64,000 nucleotides of DNA, taken from DATKFM01 sp963851215. Its GTDB lineage: Bacteria > Pseudomonadota > Alphaproteobacteria > Dongiales > Dongiaceae. Below the pieces are notes generated by a model, which made no database searches, was not told the DNA's origin, and saw nothing but the letters and a program-made list of their open reading frames with translations. The stretch is taken from NCBI GenBank assembly GCA_963851215.1, contig CAWKOG010000004.1:1-64000 (forward strand), given 5' to 3'. The first letter of the stretch is position 1; the number at the start of each line of letters is the position of its first letter. A program made the translations under genes and the position numbers. Shown here piece by piece: positions 1 through 10,140 of the stretch.

Positions 1-185
1 CAGCATCCCAGACTCAGTCTTTACGCACATTCTGACCAGTTGAGACGGACGCCGACCATGCTGGTCAGCATTTGTCCGGGGGAGAGGCGGTGTATGAGTG
101 GCCTGTTGACTGACTGGCCCTTCTTCACCATGTAAAAGGTGTCTGCACGAGGTAAAGACCGGAGTATAGCTCGGGGATACAGCAC

Positions 186-1020
186 ATGATATACCGCTTT
201 GGCAACTACTACTTGATGTGCAGCCGCTGTGAGTTGCGCTGTACGGCTCAACAGGTCGCCATCCAGCCCAGGGTATTTGATGTGCTCGTTCTACCTCCTC
301 CAGCATCGCGACCGTGTGGTCACCAAAGAAGAACTTCTGGAGCAAAGCTGCTGGGCAGACACGTTTGTGAGTGAAGCAGCGCTCACCCGGTGTCTCGCGA
401 AAGTCCGGCAAGCTGTGCAGCCAGAGTCAGCCGGAACGCCTATCATCAAAACCGTCTATGGCCGCGGCTACAGCTTTATGGCTCCAGTTGCTGTGCTGCC
501 TCACGCACCCTCCCTGCCGATCATGCCCGTCGCACCCGACGCAAACCGGTGGCAACCGGACGCTCCAAAATCCTTATTGTCGACGATGAGCCATGGAATG
601 TGGACTATCTAGAGCAGGAGTTGGAGGATCTGGATACGACACGGTCAGCGCTACCAATGGCCAGGGGGCCCTGGAAAAAGTGGCTGCCGAAGCTCCTGAT
701 CTGATCCTGCTGGACGTGATGATGCCGGTGCTCGATGGCTTCACGGTCTGCCGTATCCTCAAAGAACATGAAGAGACGCGGCTCATCCCCATTATTATCA
801 TGACGGCCCTGGATGCGGTGGCAGATCGTATTCAAGGCATTAAGGCTGGAGCCGATGATTTCCTCACCAAACCCGTGCACGAGGAGGAGCTGTTTGCCCG
901 TATCGCAACGGCGTTAAAGCTCAAGCACACGGTTGACCGTCGCATCGGCGAGTTGCGCACCCTCAAAGACCACTTTGCCCAGTTTGTACGCCTCGTCACC
1001 ACGTCTGATACTTCCTTGTA
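186..1020 (+). pseudogene. winged-helix / response-receiver regulator, frame-broken
   Basis: The first part reads as a CadC/ToxR-type winged helix: the segment VVTKEELLEQ, the recognition helix around VSEAALTRCLAKVRQ and the hairpin TVYGRGYSF are all present. The second part is a CheY-like receiver with the acidic pocket ILIVDDEP, the phosphoacceptor in LLDVMMPVLDG and the conserved lysine in TKPVHEEEL. The reading frame changes near 285 (extra t), somewhere around 560, and near 635 (one g missing). The order winged helix then receiver is the reverse of OmpR. After the receiver a short linker (LKDHFAQFV) ends at a stop, where relatives often continue into a cyclase domain. It may be decayed or only badly sequenced. 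No partner kinase is adjacent. Confidence 0.6.
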
Positions 1021-1070
1021 GTCAGTTCCCATGTCATAGCCGTGGTGCACAAGTGTAGGAGGACCACGAC

Positions 1071-1148
1071 ATGGGCCTGAAATTTGACATCTTTGATCAT
1101 CTGGAGCGGCGACGGGACGTGTCTTTAGAGAACAATACCGGGAACGCC
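1071..1148 (+). pseudogene. amino-terminal remnant of an LLM-class flavin-dependent oxidoreductase
   Basis: An AGGAGG ribosome site precedes an ATG that opens MGLKFDIFDHLERR, the usual start of luciferase-like (LLM class) flavin monooxygenases. The expected continuation EQYRERL appears one frame over just after 1130, so one base is missing. Homology stops near 1148, where the sequence passes into a GC-rich hairpin. Only about 25 codons of a protein normally near 350 residues remain. Recognition is from memory of the family start, so the identity is moderately sure. Confidence 0.45.
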
Positions 1149-1187
1149 TCGTGTGCGTGGCTCCACCGACCAGCACCCCCACCCTAG

Positions 1188-1210
1188 CCCTCCCCCGTCG
1201 AGGAGGAGGG
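1188..1210. repeat. GC-rich hairpin repeat
   Basis: CCCTCCCCC and GGAGGAGGG flank a five-base loop. A similar hairpin lies at 6923-6945, so this may be a short dispersed element rather than a simple terminator. Confidence 0.35.
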
Positions 1211-1283
1211 AATCCGATGGAGCCCTCGCGCAAAGTTGGTGCCGAATACTATTGATCCTCTCCCGGAGAGAGGAAAAATGGGC

Positions 1284-2653
1284 TCAGGCGAGCGAGCCCA
1301 TTGGATCCCAGGCCGGCAGCACAATGGGGTCTTCTTCGAGCGCGGCACGGAGTGTCGCTGGCAGATAGCTCTTGCGCGCTGCGATTTCGAACAGATACTC
1401 GTCGAACCACGAGTCGTTCATCAGGTAAAACCCTTTCTGGCCATTGTCCTCGCCCCAGGAGTTCTCGACGCGCCAGCGCCGGGGCATCCGTCAACGACAT
1501 CGATCCCGGTGAAGAGCATGGCGTGCGTCATCTGGGTCTGGCGATACACCAGGCGGTCTGCTTTATTGAGCGTGAAGGCCGTGTCGTACACACTGGCATA
1601 ATCAAACAACTGGGCATCCCAGATACCCGTGTCGCGGCGCAGCATCTTGCCTACGTCACAGCCGAACCAGACCGGCTCACCGTCGAGTAAGGTACGCTTC
1701 GCGATGTCCTTGAGGACGTCGATCTCCACATTGAGATAGCGCGTCAGCCCCCCTTCCCAGACATTGCCCAGGTACTCCACGGTAAACGTCCTGCCGTAGG
1801 GACTGGTGCCGCGTGGATCGTGCACCAGGCAGACATACTCGTCGAGCGGCAGGGTGATGTACTGTGCGGCGAATTCCTGCGGGGTCAGGGGGCCGTCACG
1901 ATGGAAGGCGCGGTCTTTGTCCTGCCACTGCCAATCGACCGCGGTAGGCGGGGTGCCGAGATGGATGGCGAGGATGCGATAGATCACCTGCAGGAAGGCG
2001 TGTTTGGTCTCCTGGGCGTCGGCTACTGTAGCACCGTGAGCGACCGCGTCACGCAGTGTGCGTGCCCCCTCACGCAGCTTCTCTTTCAGGATGGCGTTCA
2101 TGCGTGCGGTGTTGGACGAACTCTCCGTTTCCGGCATGGCGTGCTTCGGGACCACGCCGTACTTGTGGATCAAGTTCACGAACATGTTCCACTGGCCCCC
2201 ATCGCTGAGCAAGTTGCCCAGCAACCAGTGCACGGTGCGGTCATCTGCAGGTCGGGTGGCGGTTTCGAGAATGGCCTCCAGGAAATAATTGGCCTTTTCG
2301 AGTTTATCCCAGAACAGCAAATAGTTCTGACTGAATTCAAAGCTCTTCAGGTTCATCCTGGCCATGGCGCCGGGTCGGAACAAATTCAGCCCGGCAAACA
2401 TCCAGCAGCGACCAGACTTTTTCTGATGGGTCACGCTCCAGTTGTCCAGTATCGTCGAGAACGAGTGATCAACGGATGTCACGATGTCACGATTCAGAGC
2501 GATGTCATCAACGCTTGTCTGGGTCACCGCATTCTGGGCGATGCGGGAGGTCGGGTTTGTACGGAAGCTGTGCTGGAAGGCCGCGATGTGCTCATACGAC
2601 AGGGCAGATGCTGGCGCGGTCAGCGCCGTCGGCGTAGAGACGCTGTTCATCAT
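1284..2653 (-). CDS. pepC: aminopeptidase C / bleomycin hydrolase (peptidase C1B)
   Basis: A papain-like cysteine aminopeptidase, normally a cytosolic hexamer that trims peptides. The catalytic cysteine sits in KKSGRCWMFAGLN, the histidine in MTHAMLFTGID and the asparagine in WRVENSWGEDNG, so the triad is complete. The start at 2653 follows GGAGG at good spacing. The frame changes near 1487, between the histidine and asparagine motifs, where GGATGCCCC probably lacks one g; the remaining 67 residues follow in another frame. With this correction the protein is about 455 residues, the normal length. It has no signal peptide. It stands alone, with no operon partner. Confidence 0.85.
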
Positions 2654-3741
2654 ATACCTCCAAAAACACTGTCTGAGAAGTCTGTCCGTATCGGGTCGAT
2701 TCTATAGGGATTTCGGCGCACGTCCAACCCAAAACTGCGTTGCGCCATGTATCATACCTGGTGACGCGTAAAATCTGGCTGCGACACTGCGTATCTCCTT
2801 GTGGTGTGGGCGCCAACCGTGCGCAAAGACTTGCGCCTCCGCGAAGCCCATGGCGGAGACTGTTGGCGTTCTTGGCGTCTGCATACCCCGCCGCAGCGTA
2901 CGCATACCCCTATAGATCAACTTCCACACCCAGGTGTAGACAAGTCCAGCCGAATGATCCGCAGGCGGGAGGGACACGACCCCATCTCTAGCATGGCACA
3001 GATCTTGCCGTAGAGCATATTACCGAAAAAGCCTCCTACGGTCCCTTCTGTCGCCAGGGACATGCCGTTTCTCGTCGAACAATGGGCGTGATCGCTGCGG
3101 TCCCCTGGGCAGGAGAGGCAGGAGGAGACCGCCTCCAGGTCTCTTGAATTGAGATATACGGTCTCAATATGAGAGGACTTTTCTGCCTTCGAGGAACGAG
3201 AGGAGAAAAAACCGTGGTCCAAGCAGGAGGCACGATAGCCACACGCGGAGGCTATCCGAGGGACGGGGCTGAGCCTCAAGCGACCTTGGACAGCGGAGCG
3301 CAGGGGACGGAACTGAGGCGCATGCACGAGGAGGTCCTTGCCCCTATTTTTTGGTTGGCGCTCGGCTGTACGCTCGGCTGGCACAACAAGGTCTGCTATA
3401 CAGCACAAAACGAGATTGTCGTCCTCCCATGAGTGGGTCGCTTGCCACCGCAAGGCGGGCATCGCGCGGGGCACGGAGCCAGACGTCGAGGGCGGGAAGC
3501 CATACGACTGGGGCCCACACCTGGAAGGGCGCCCTGGCGCATGGAAGCCGGGCGTGGCCCCACGGGTGGACGTGGAGCATGCTCCTGGAGACAGGGTCCA
3601 CCCTCGTGAGGATGGAGAGCCGCGTCTCCCGCCTGACGATCCTGCCATACGCTGCGCTGACTGTGTATGCGCGTGTGTGGCTCATCCTGTTGGCCGCAGT
3701 CCTCTCCGTGGTCCATGAACATTGTAACTGCTCTTGCCTGT
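2654..3741. other. about 1.1 kb without a recognisable gene
   Basis: Several open frames cross this stretch on both strands, but none has a convincing ribosome site, family motif or consistent codon use. It could hold a much-decayed gene. I cannot name one. Confidence 0.5.
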
Positions 3742-4209
3742 CTACTCGACCTGTGCCTCGATACGGTCATAGATGGCACGCAGACGGGCCCCAGAGTCCG
3801 CTTCGACATCCGAGAACCACCGCAGCAGGGAGCGCGTGAGCGGGTCAACCGTCTCATCGGCAATCGCTGCGTCATACCTGTCGCGTATGGTTGGACCTCG
3901 CCGCTGCGCCTGCCTGTCCTTGCCCCAGCGAATTTTCTCGGCGTCGGATAGAGCGGAGCCGCTCACCTTGAGACGTTCTTCAAAGTCCGGGTCCTGGTTA
4001 TCCGTCCAGGCGTACCCCAGCTCTTCGATGCGACGCTTGAAAATGTGGTAGTGGCTGGTCTCTCTGTGTGCCACCATAGACAGACACGCTTGCAACGCGG
4101 GGTCCGGCGTTGTGTTGGCCCAGGCGTTGAGAAAAACCCCAGCGCGTCGTTCCCCTGAAGCAATGGTGTTGAGAAGTTCCAGATAGTGCGGTGCGGTCTT
4201 GTTGTGCAT
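3742..4209 (-). CDS. ferritin-like domain protein
   Basis: A 155-residue helical protein. The start chosen at 4209 follows GGAGTG; the open frame continues upstream but has no better site. Acidic residues and an ExxH-like pattern (GERRAG near residue 20, RETSHYH in the next helix) resemble rubrerythrin/ferritin-like four-helix bundles that bind a di-metal centre. The second half is more variable and charged (SALSDAEKIRWG). There is no signal peptide. Function in metal or peroxide handling is inferred from the fold only. It is transcribed alone. Confidence 0.55.
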   Translation of the reverse strand: MHNKTAPHYLELLNTIASGERRAGVFLNAWANTTPDPALQACLSMVAHRETSHYHIFKRRIEELGYAWTDNQDPDFEERLKVSGSALSDAEKIRWGKDRQAQRRGPTIRDRYDAAIADETVDPLTRSLLRWFSDVEADSGARLRAIYDRIEAQVE

Positions 4210-4461
4210 CGTTATAACACTCCTTTTCCTTGCTGGCTTGGGCGCATCGCCATTATAACAGGCAAGGCAGTGCATGTCTCTCCTTGTCCTTCCCGAAACT
4301 CCGCACCTGTGGCCATCCCTGACAGAGGTCACCTCTCTATGAACCTGGCATAAAGCTTGCATAAAATATCCTATAACAACGGCAATGCGGTACCAGTCGC
4401 CTCTTTCAAAACACTACGCGCTCTTATAATGAGAGACTTTTGTTTCAGAAGGAGAAACCTT

Positions 4462-4695
4462 GTGGATACGCCTTTCCTGTTTCCTGCTGGCATTGGTTTA
4501 TGTTATGCCCTGCTCATACTGGTCGCTTTCAGAAAAAATAGACAGAAAAGTAAAGCTGTGCCATTAAATTCTAAAATTATGGATATCAATTTCTCTCTTG
4601 AAGAAGGGTATACCATTATAGGGGTTATGGATATGAAAAAGACCATGAGTTTTTATATCGGTAACGAGACAATGGATGAGAAAAGTTATGAATAA
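4462..4695 (+). CDS. small membrane protein, unknown
   Basis: A GTG start preceded by AAGGAG gives 77 residues. One hydrophobic segment (GIGLCYALLILVAF) is followed by a basic stretch (RKNRQKSK) and a polar tail of about 45 residues. The gene is AT-rich compared with its neighbours, which suggests recent acquisition. An in-frame ATG at 4429 or 4357 would lengthen it. I do not recognise a family. Confidence 0.4.
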   Translation: MDTPFLFPAGIGLCYALLILVAFRKNRQKSKAVPLNSKIMDINFSLEEGYTIIGVMDMKKTMSFYIGNETMDEKSYE

Positions 4696-4967
4696 TCATC
4701 AAAGCTATGAGCAAATGTCCATCCTTCACTCCAATCGAGAAAAACTCACCGCTTCGGACGCAAAAATCGCATGGTTCAACCTGACTCCTTGAACGTGGTT
4801 CCAATGATTGTCACATCCCTATGCGGCCTCGCGTGCGCAACGCCGGAAAAGGGGCAAGCCCCATGCCATCGGAGTGAGACCAGGGCCTGCGCCATGTGAG
4901 GCGGCAGAGCCGCCCTGGGGCAACGCCCCTCACGGTGTGGTGCCATGGGGCTATCATCCCTGACGCT

Positions 4968-6452
4968 TCAGGGGCAACCGGTGAGCGGATCGTAGCTCTC
5001 CGAGGCCCACATGCTGTTCAGCTCGTCCACCAATACCGCCTCGTCTGCGATGCCCGTGCCAAAGAGATTGGTCACTTCTGCCAGATCCGACACCGCATAT
5101 AATTCCTGCACGAGAGTGGAGGTGTTATAGTCGTAACGATAGATCAGCTTGTACTGGCTGTTGCGGACGGCTGCCTGGTACATGCTACTCGTACAACGCT
5201 CCGTATACATAGACTGACGCGCATACAGAAACGGAGGAAAAAAGAACGAACCGGTTCCCATGTGTGGCAGCATCGACACGGAATCCTCCGCGGTGGATGC
5301 CACGCCAGCGATGCCGGCCACGGTCGCGAAAATGTCCACGGTATGGACCATGGCCTCCTCGCGGCGGTCTGGATTGCTGATGTAACCGGCACCACTTGAC
5401 GACGGTGCCACAGTGCCGTGCACCAGATGGTAGCCGTCGGCAATGATAAAGGGGACACGAATGCCTCCTTCGTACACTTCCCCTTTGTGGCTTGGGTTGG
5501 GTGAACTCGAAAATGGCCCGAGGATGCTGGCACTCTCTGTGCCATTATCGCCAATAAAAATCACCGTGGTGTTCTCGAGTGCCCCGATGCCTTCGAGCTC
5601 GGACAAGAGCCAGTCGATCCAATAGTCCACACACTCGATCATCCCGTTCATATCAGCACCAGCAGCGACACCATCACAAGCGGCCGTCGGCGTGTGCAGC
5701 GGCGTGTGGGCCGCGTTGAAGGCCACCATGGCAAACCAATGGCTCGTTTGTGCCTGAATCCAGGCGAAGGCGTCCTGCACATTCTCTTGAGTGGCGTATG
5801 CTGTCACCGGGTCGATCGCCGCTGTGGCGGGGTTCCCGTCCACCTGTACACCGTTGACATATTTGTTCCAAGAATCGTAGGCGCTCAATGCGCCGGTGAG
5901 GCTACCCCGGTGCTCGTCAAACCCCTGATTGTTGGGTCCTGTCGCGCCGCCTCCCAGGTGCCATTTCCCGAACAGGCCGGACACGTACCCCGCGCTGGCA
6001 ATCAATTCAGGCAAGGTGAGCTCTGCGGCAGGTAAACCCGGCGCGTTCGGGTTATTCGACAGGGCGTTGGTCACGGTCGTACGGAAGGCGTGTCTCCCCG
6101 TGAGCACACCCGCTCGCGTAGGCGAGCACACTGGATTGGCCCAGGCGTTATGGAAAATAATACCGCTCCGTGCCAGCCGGCGAATCGTGGGCGTGGCGGG
6201 CAAGTCAATTGGGGCATTACCTGTAACCGGGATATATTGTCTTGAGTGGTCCATGCCCACGTCGTCGACCACAACAAGCAGCACATTCCTGAGTCCCGAC
6301 GGGGGCAAGGAGATGGGGCCAGTCGGCGGGTTGGGATTTTCGATAGGGTGTGGGTTGATCATCGGATTCTGCGCAAACGCCTTTGGCGCCCCTGCGGCTA
6401 AACAAAGTGTCGCAATGAGCAGCAGTCCAATGAGAGTTTGTTGGTGTTGCAT
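4968..6452 (-). CDS. secreted sulfatase (alkaline phosphatase superfamily)
   Basis: 494 residues, starting behind a strong AGGAGG site. Residues 1-27 form a signal peptide ending AFA. The metal-binding motif VVDDVGMDHS follows, then PVCSPTRAGVLTGR near residue 109. That is the C-x-P-x-R sulfatase signature whose cysteine is converted to formylglycine. GKWHLGG and IFIGDNGT are also present. It should hydrolyse sulfate esters in the periplasm or outside the cell. No formylglycine-generating enzyme or carbohydrate genes lie nearby, so the substrate is unknown. Length and motifs are normal. Confidence 0.85.
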   Translation of the reverse strand: MQHQQTLIGLLLIATLCLAAGAPKAFAQNPMINPHPIENPNPPTGPISLPPSGLRNVLLVVVDDVGMDHSRQYIPVTGNAPIDLPATPTIRRLARSGIIFHNAWANPVCSPTRAGVLTGRHAFRTTVTNALSNNPNAPGLPAAELTLPELIASAGYVSGLFGKWHLGGGATGPNNQGFDEHRGSLTGALSAYDSWNKYVNGVQVDGNPATAAIDPVTAYATQENVQDAFAWIQAQTSHWFAMVAFNAAHTPLHTPTAACDGVAAGADMNGMIECVDYWIDWLLSELEGIGALENTTVIFIGDNGTESASILGPFSSSPNPSHKGEVYEGGIRVPFIIADGYHLVHGTVAPSSSGAGYISNPDRREEAMVHTVDIFATVAGIAGVASTAEDSVSMLPHMGTGSFFFPPFLYARQSMYTERCTSSMYQAAVRNSQYKLIYRYDYNTSTLVQELYAVSDLAEVTNLFGTGIADEAVLVDELNSMWASESYDPLTGCP

Positions 6453-7006
6453 GAGAAACCTCCTTTTTGTGTGAGCAGCGTCATGTCATGGCTGGCCCCG
6501 TGCCACGCCTCGCAAGGAAAGGAAGGCCAAAGGCACTTTTTCGCGTCTCGAGGTGAGCAGGGCGCTTGCCACAAGATGGGTGGTATGCCTCTGCCTGGTA
6601 ATACCCTGGTCTAAAGCAGATGTCTCAAAATGTGACCAAGATCACGTCAACCCATACGGGCATAGAGCCACACGATTCACACGCGTTTTCTCACTATGGG
6701 AATGGGAGAGGTTTTGTCGCAAGTTTTATTTGAGAAGGGAAATCCCAGGAAATCGGGTATCTGCTGTGAAGTTGACAATGCCGATAGATCGCATGGTGGC
6801 TGACGCGCAGTGGCATGCCGCAGAGGATCGGCGCCAGCCAACGGTCGAGTACCTACCAGAACCCAGGCGCTCTGAGAGTTTGCGAGGGAGCCATTTCTGA
6901 CCAAGATTCTCCCTCCTCGATGCCCTCCCTCTTGACGGGGGAGGGCGACGGAGGCTATCCTCGCCTGATGTCAAAGCTCCTCACCCTTGGTACGCGCTGA
7001 GATACT
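6453..7006. other. intergenic region between sulfatase and tatC
   Basis: 554 bases with no gene I can support. A 115-codon frame at 6553-6900 has no ribosome site or family resemblance. A GC hairpin sits at 6923-6945. Confidence 0.5.
6923..6945. repeat. GC-rich hairpin repeat
   Basis: CCCTCCC pairs with GGGAGGG around a short loop, like the element at 1188-1210. It may act as a terminator or be a small dispersed element. Confidence 0.35.
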
Positions 7007-7750
7007 ATGGCCACAGAACCACGCCTCCTGACCTCTGATGTGTTTGCTTCGCTCGAATATGTACGGTGGAGTGTGCTGCGCCTGCTGATCGTCTTTGCCG
7101 TGGCCAGTGCCGTGGCGTATCCTCTGGCGCCCCATCTGCTGCACGCCCTGACCCGACCGTTGGGGGCATCCCTCGTCATGTACGCACCACTGGAAGGTTT
7201 GATGGGGTACGTGACGGTGTCGATGACGACCAGTCTCTGTCTGCTGGCTCCCCTGTTACTGTACGAGGTCAATCGTCTGCTGCGCGTCGTGGGTGGTCTG
7301 TCGCCGCGTGTTGCCCTGGGGAGCACGGTGGCGGCTGGGGGCTTATTTGCGCTGGGGGCTGGTTTTTGTTACGTGGTCATTCTGCCAGTCACTCTGCGCT
7401 TCTTGCTGAGTTTTGGCGGAGAAAACGTCGAGGCCGGCATCTCGGTGAGCCGCTATCTCTCGATGACTCTGGGTCTGGCGGCGGCCTGTGGGATGACGTT
7501 TGAGCTACCCCTGGTGACGCTCATCCTGCACCGCCTGGGGTTCATCTCCGTGACCTTCCTGACCGAGCATCGGCGCTATGCTATCCTCCTTGGGGCGATC
7601 CTCACCGCCATTATCACGCCGACCCCCGACGCCTTCACGATGGGCTCCCTGTTGCTGCCGATGCTGGCCTTATACGAAATGAGCATCGTGCTCATGCGTC
7701 TTGCCGAGCGGCGCCAGAACTCTCGCGCCACGCATGCGGTGCGAAAGTAA
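7007..7750 (+). CDS. tatC: Sec-independent (twin-arginine) translocase subunit TatC
   Basis: 247 residues with six hydrophobic segments. The family landmarks are an amino-terminal helix beginning LEYVRWSVLRLL, the mid-protein FELPLVTLILHRLGFIS and the late AIITPTPDAFTMGSLLLPMLALYE. TatC is the inner-membrane receptor that binds twin-arginine signal peptides of folded exported proteins. No tatA or tatB is adjacent, so the partner subunits must lie elsewhere. The ribosome site is weak. Family assignment is secure. Confidence 0.88.
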   Translation: MATEPRLLTSDVFASLEYVRWSVLRLLIVFAVASAVAYPLAPHLLHALTRPLGASLVMYAPLEGLMGYVTVSMTTSLCLLAPLLLYEVNRLLRVVGGLSPRVALGSTVAAGGLFALGAGFCYVVILPVTLRFLLSFGGENVEAGISVSRYLSMTLGLAAACGMTFELPLVTLILHRLGFISVTFLTEHRRYAILLGAILTAIITPTPDAFTMGSLLLPMLALYEMSIVLMRLAERRQNSRATHAVRK

Positions 7751-7793
7751 GCTCACGACATCGGTGCACGCTACGCCTCCTGGTATCCTTGCC

Positions 7794-8576
7794 TCAGGCC
7801 CCTCTTGCCGGCTGGATACGGCGGGTTTTCAGCACCTCAAGTTCGTGATAGTGCTGCAAAGCCGTGGTGATTTCCTGGCGTCCCTTCTGGCCCAGCTTGC
7901 CAATGTGCCAGCGCTCTTTGGCGGTGTGCTCGATCAACTGCTGCAGCGACACAATGTGCCACTTCGATTCTTCCAGGCACTTTATGGTCTCGCGGGACAC
8001 GCCCAGGATGGCCATGTCAGCGACCAGGTCACCGCGCGCGATACCTTCGGCAATGGCGCTTTGGCGCAAATGCTCAGCCAGTTGCGCCAGGGTGTTGCGC
8101 GTATGCGGACGCGCATAACGGGCTTTATTTTGCCGAATAAATGCGACGGCTTCGGCAGGGTTACGGTCGTAGAGTTGGAAGACTTCCTGGCGAAACGCGG
8201 TGAAATCAGGCACACGCACTTCGGTGCGGGGATCGAAAGGCGTCACAAAGCCGACCTCGAAGTTAATCTCCGCATACATCTCATAGGTGTAGACTTCCAC
8301 GCGGTACTCATCACTCCTGAGATAGGTACGGCCACCTATGTACGTCGCTAAGGAGCGATGATGTCCGTCGCGGATCATCCTGCGGCCGTCAGGAAAATGG
8401 GCGATGGCAATAGGCCGAAGGACCGGAGTGTGGTGTTTGTCCGCATGCGCCTGCAGGACGTCCCGCGTCCAGAACACGCCATCTCGGACCAGCCACGACA
8501 TCTCCACCACCTGATGCTTGTCGCGAATCTCGTCATGCATGGTCTCGAGCGTGTCAAGTTGCAATGAGCCGTTCAT
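7794..8576 (-). CDS. ParB-like domain protein with helix-hairpin-helix tail
   Basis: 260 residues. Near residues 55-80, RPIAIAHFPDGRRMIRDGHHRSLA resembles the ParB/sulfiredoxin fold in which a G-H-x-R motif contacts a nucleotide. The last 60 residues (LGVSRETIKCLEESKWHIVSL, then LGQKGRQEIT) resemble the carboxy-terminal domain of the RNA polymerase alpha subunit, a DNA-binding helix-hairpin-helix fold. No parA is next to it. A role in DNA binding is an inference from the domains. The start could also be an internal ATG 12 codons in. Confidence 0.5.
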   Translation of the reverse strand: MNGSLQLDTLETMHDEIRDKHQVVEMSWLVRDGVFWTRDVLQAHADKHHTPVLRPIAIAHFPDGRRMIRDGHHRSLATYIGGRTYLRSDEYRVEVYTYEMYAEINFEVGFVTPFDPRTEVRVPDFTAFRQEVFQLYDRNPAEAVAFIRQNKARYARPHTRNTLAQLAEHLRQSAIAEGIARGDLVADMAILGVSRETIKCLEESKWHIVSLQQLIEHTAKERWHIGKLGQKGRQEITTALQHYHELEVLKTRRIQPARGA

Positions 8577-8943
8577 ATGGCTAGCGTCCGCGGATCAGGC
8601 GCTTCAAGTCAGCCTCCCTTAGCCCCATGCTCCTTCCCGGATATCCGGGACCAGTCAGCGTTGGATATATACGAAAACGTCGCAATCTGCAAGTCCTTTC
8701 CCAGGCATGCGTGCTCCCTTACCCTCTCTCCTGGAGGGAGTGTGGCAAATTGCGCTGAGTTTCGCTACTCTATGGGATCAACGCAGCAAGCACAGGCTTC
8801 TGCCCATCCAGACTGTGTCTCAGTGCTGCGCACGGCCATTGCCTCGCCAGTTTGGCGAGGGGGAACAGGCTGTTTTTGCAGGGGGTATTGTTCCGAAAAC
8901 CCTGGCGTTATTTCTGCAACAAAGCACGAAGAAGGCAAACGCT
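8577..8943. other. intergenic region upstream of the thiolase
   Basis: No gene is seen. It carries REP-like repeat copy 1 at 8822-8866, and the thiolase ribosome site (AAGAAGG) at its end. Confidence 0.5.
8822..8866 (+). repeat. REP-like repeat, copy 1
   Basis: Begins AGTGCTGCGCACGGC and contains the hairpin CCTCGCC-AGTTT-GGCGAGG. Three other copies (10139, 15468, 30003) share the layout, with changed but still paired stem bases. Confidence 0.75.
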
Positions 8944-10140
8944 ATGCGTGAAGTCGCTATTGTCAGCCCGGTACGGACGGCGGTCGGCAATTTTGGCGGG
9001 GGATTGAGAGACATCGCAGCGGCAGACCTGGGGGCCGCGGTGATTAAAGCTGTCCTGGAACGGACGAGTTTAGAGCCCGACAAAATCGACGAAGTAATCC
9101 TGGGGCACGGTTATCCCAGCGGCGAGGAACCGGCCATTGGGCGGCTGTGTGCACTGAAGGCGGGGTTACCTATTGAAATCCCCGGCTACCAGTTGGATCG
9201 CCGGTGCTCGTCAGGTTTACAGTCGATTCTCAATGCCTGTATGATGGTGCAAACGGGCAATGCTGACGTGGTCCTGGCCGGTGGTGTGGAGAGCATGAGC
9301 CGGGTAGAGTTCTATACCACTGACATGCGTTGGGGTAGCCGCTTCGGGTCTGTCACCCTGCATGATCGTCTCATGCGGGCCCGTGCCACCGCCTCGCCGG
9401 ACGAACGTTTTGGCGTTATTTCGGGCATGATCGAGACCGCCGAGAACTTATCCGAGCGGCATCATATTGCCCGTGAAGAGCAGGACGCCTATGCTCTGCG
9501 CAGTCATCAGTGCGCGGTGGCGGCGGTTGAGAGCGGCAAGTTTGCCGAAGAAATTGTGCCAGTGTCTATCCCGCAGCGCCGTGGTGACCCCAAACTGTTC
9601 CAGGTGGATGAAGGACCGCGCAAGGATACCACCCTGGAGGTGCTGTCGAAGCTGCGTCCCGTGACCCCGGGTGGCACCGTCACGGCAGGCAATGCGAGTT
9701 CGCAAAACGATGCGGCATCGGTATGCCTGGTGGTGGCTGGCGATAAGCTGGACGAGTTGGGCCTGCAACCCATGGCCTTCTTGACCGGCTGGGCCGTAGC
9801 CGGCGTGCACCCGGCGTATATGGGCATAGGCCCTGTACCGGCAGTCGCCAGGGTGTTCGCGCGCACGGGCTTGACCTGGGACGACCTCGATCTTATCGAA
9901 CTCAACGAAGCCTTTGCTGCACAGGTGCTGGCAGTGCTCAAGGAGTGGAAGCTCGATAGCTGGGACAAACTCAATGTGAACGGCTCCGGTATTTCGCTTG
10001 GCCACCCGATTGCGGCCACCGGTGCCCGCATTCTCACCACCCTGCTGCACGAAATGCAGCGGCGTGATGCACACTACGGCCTGGAAACGATGTGCGTCGG
10101 TGGTGGCCAGGGCGTCGCGGCGATTTTTGAGCGCCGCTAG
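8944..10140 (+). CDS. acetyl-CoA acetyltransferase (thiolase)
   Basis: 398 residues from an ATG behind AAGAAGG; the frame is open further upstream, but that part crosses a repeat and has no family match. The nucleophile is Cys88 in DRRCSSGLQ. The other catalytic signatures are LNEAFA, GHPIAATGAR and the second cysteine in MCVGGGQG. It joins or cleaves acetyl-CoA units in fatty-acid, ketone or polyhydroxybutyrate metabolism. No phaB or other beta-oxidation gene is adjacent, so the direction is unknown. The TAG stop coincides with the start of a REP-like repeat. Confidence 0.9.
   Translation: MREVAIVSPVRTAVGNFGGGLRDIAAADLGAAVIKAVLERTSLEPDKIDEVILGHGYPSGEEPAIGRLCALKAGLPIEIPGYQLDRRCSSGLQSILNACMMVQTGNADVVLAGGVESMSRVEFYTTDMRWGSRFGSVTLHDRLMRARATASPDERFGVISGMIETAENLSERHHIAREEQDAYALRSHQCAVAAVESGKFAEEIVPVSIPQRRGDPKLFQVDEGPRKDTTLEVLSKLRPVTPGGTVTAGNASSQNDAASVCLVVAGDKLDELGLQPMAFLTGWAVAGVHPAYMGIGPVPAVARVFARTGLTWDDLDLIELNEAFAAQVLAVLKEWKLDSWDKLNVNGSGISLGHPIAATGARILTTLLHEMQRRDAHYGLETMCVGGGQGVAAIFERR

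Noticed and set aside
1820..2707. A 295-codon open frame on the plus strand
   Set aside because: It is antisense to pepC and has no recognisable motif.
2654..3741. A decayed transposase
   Set aside because: I looked for DDE-type motifs in all frames and found none convincing.
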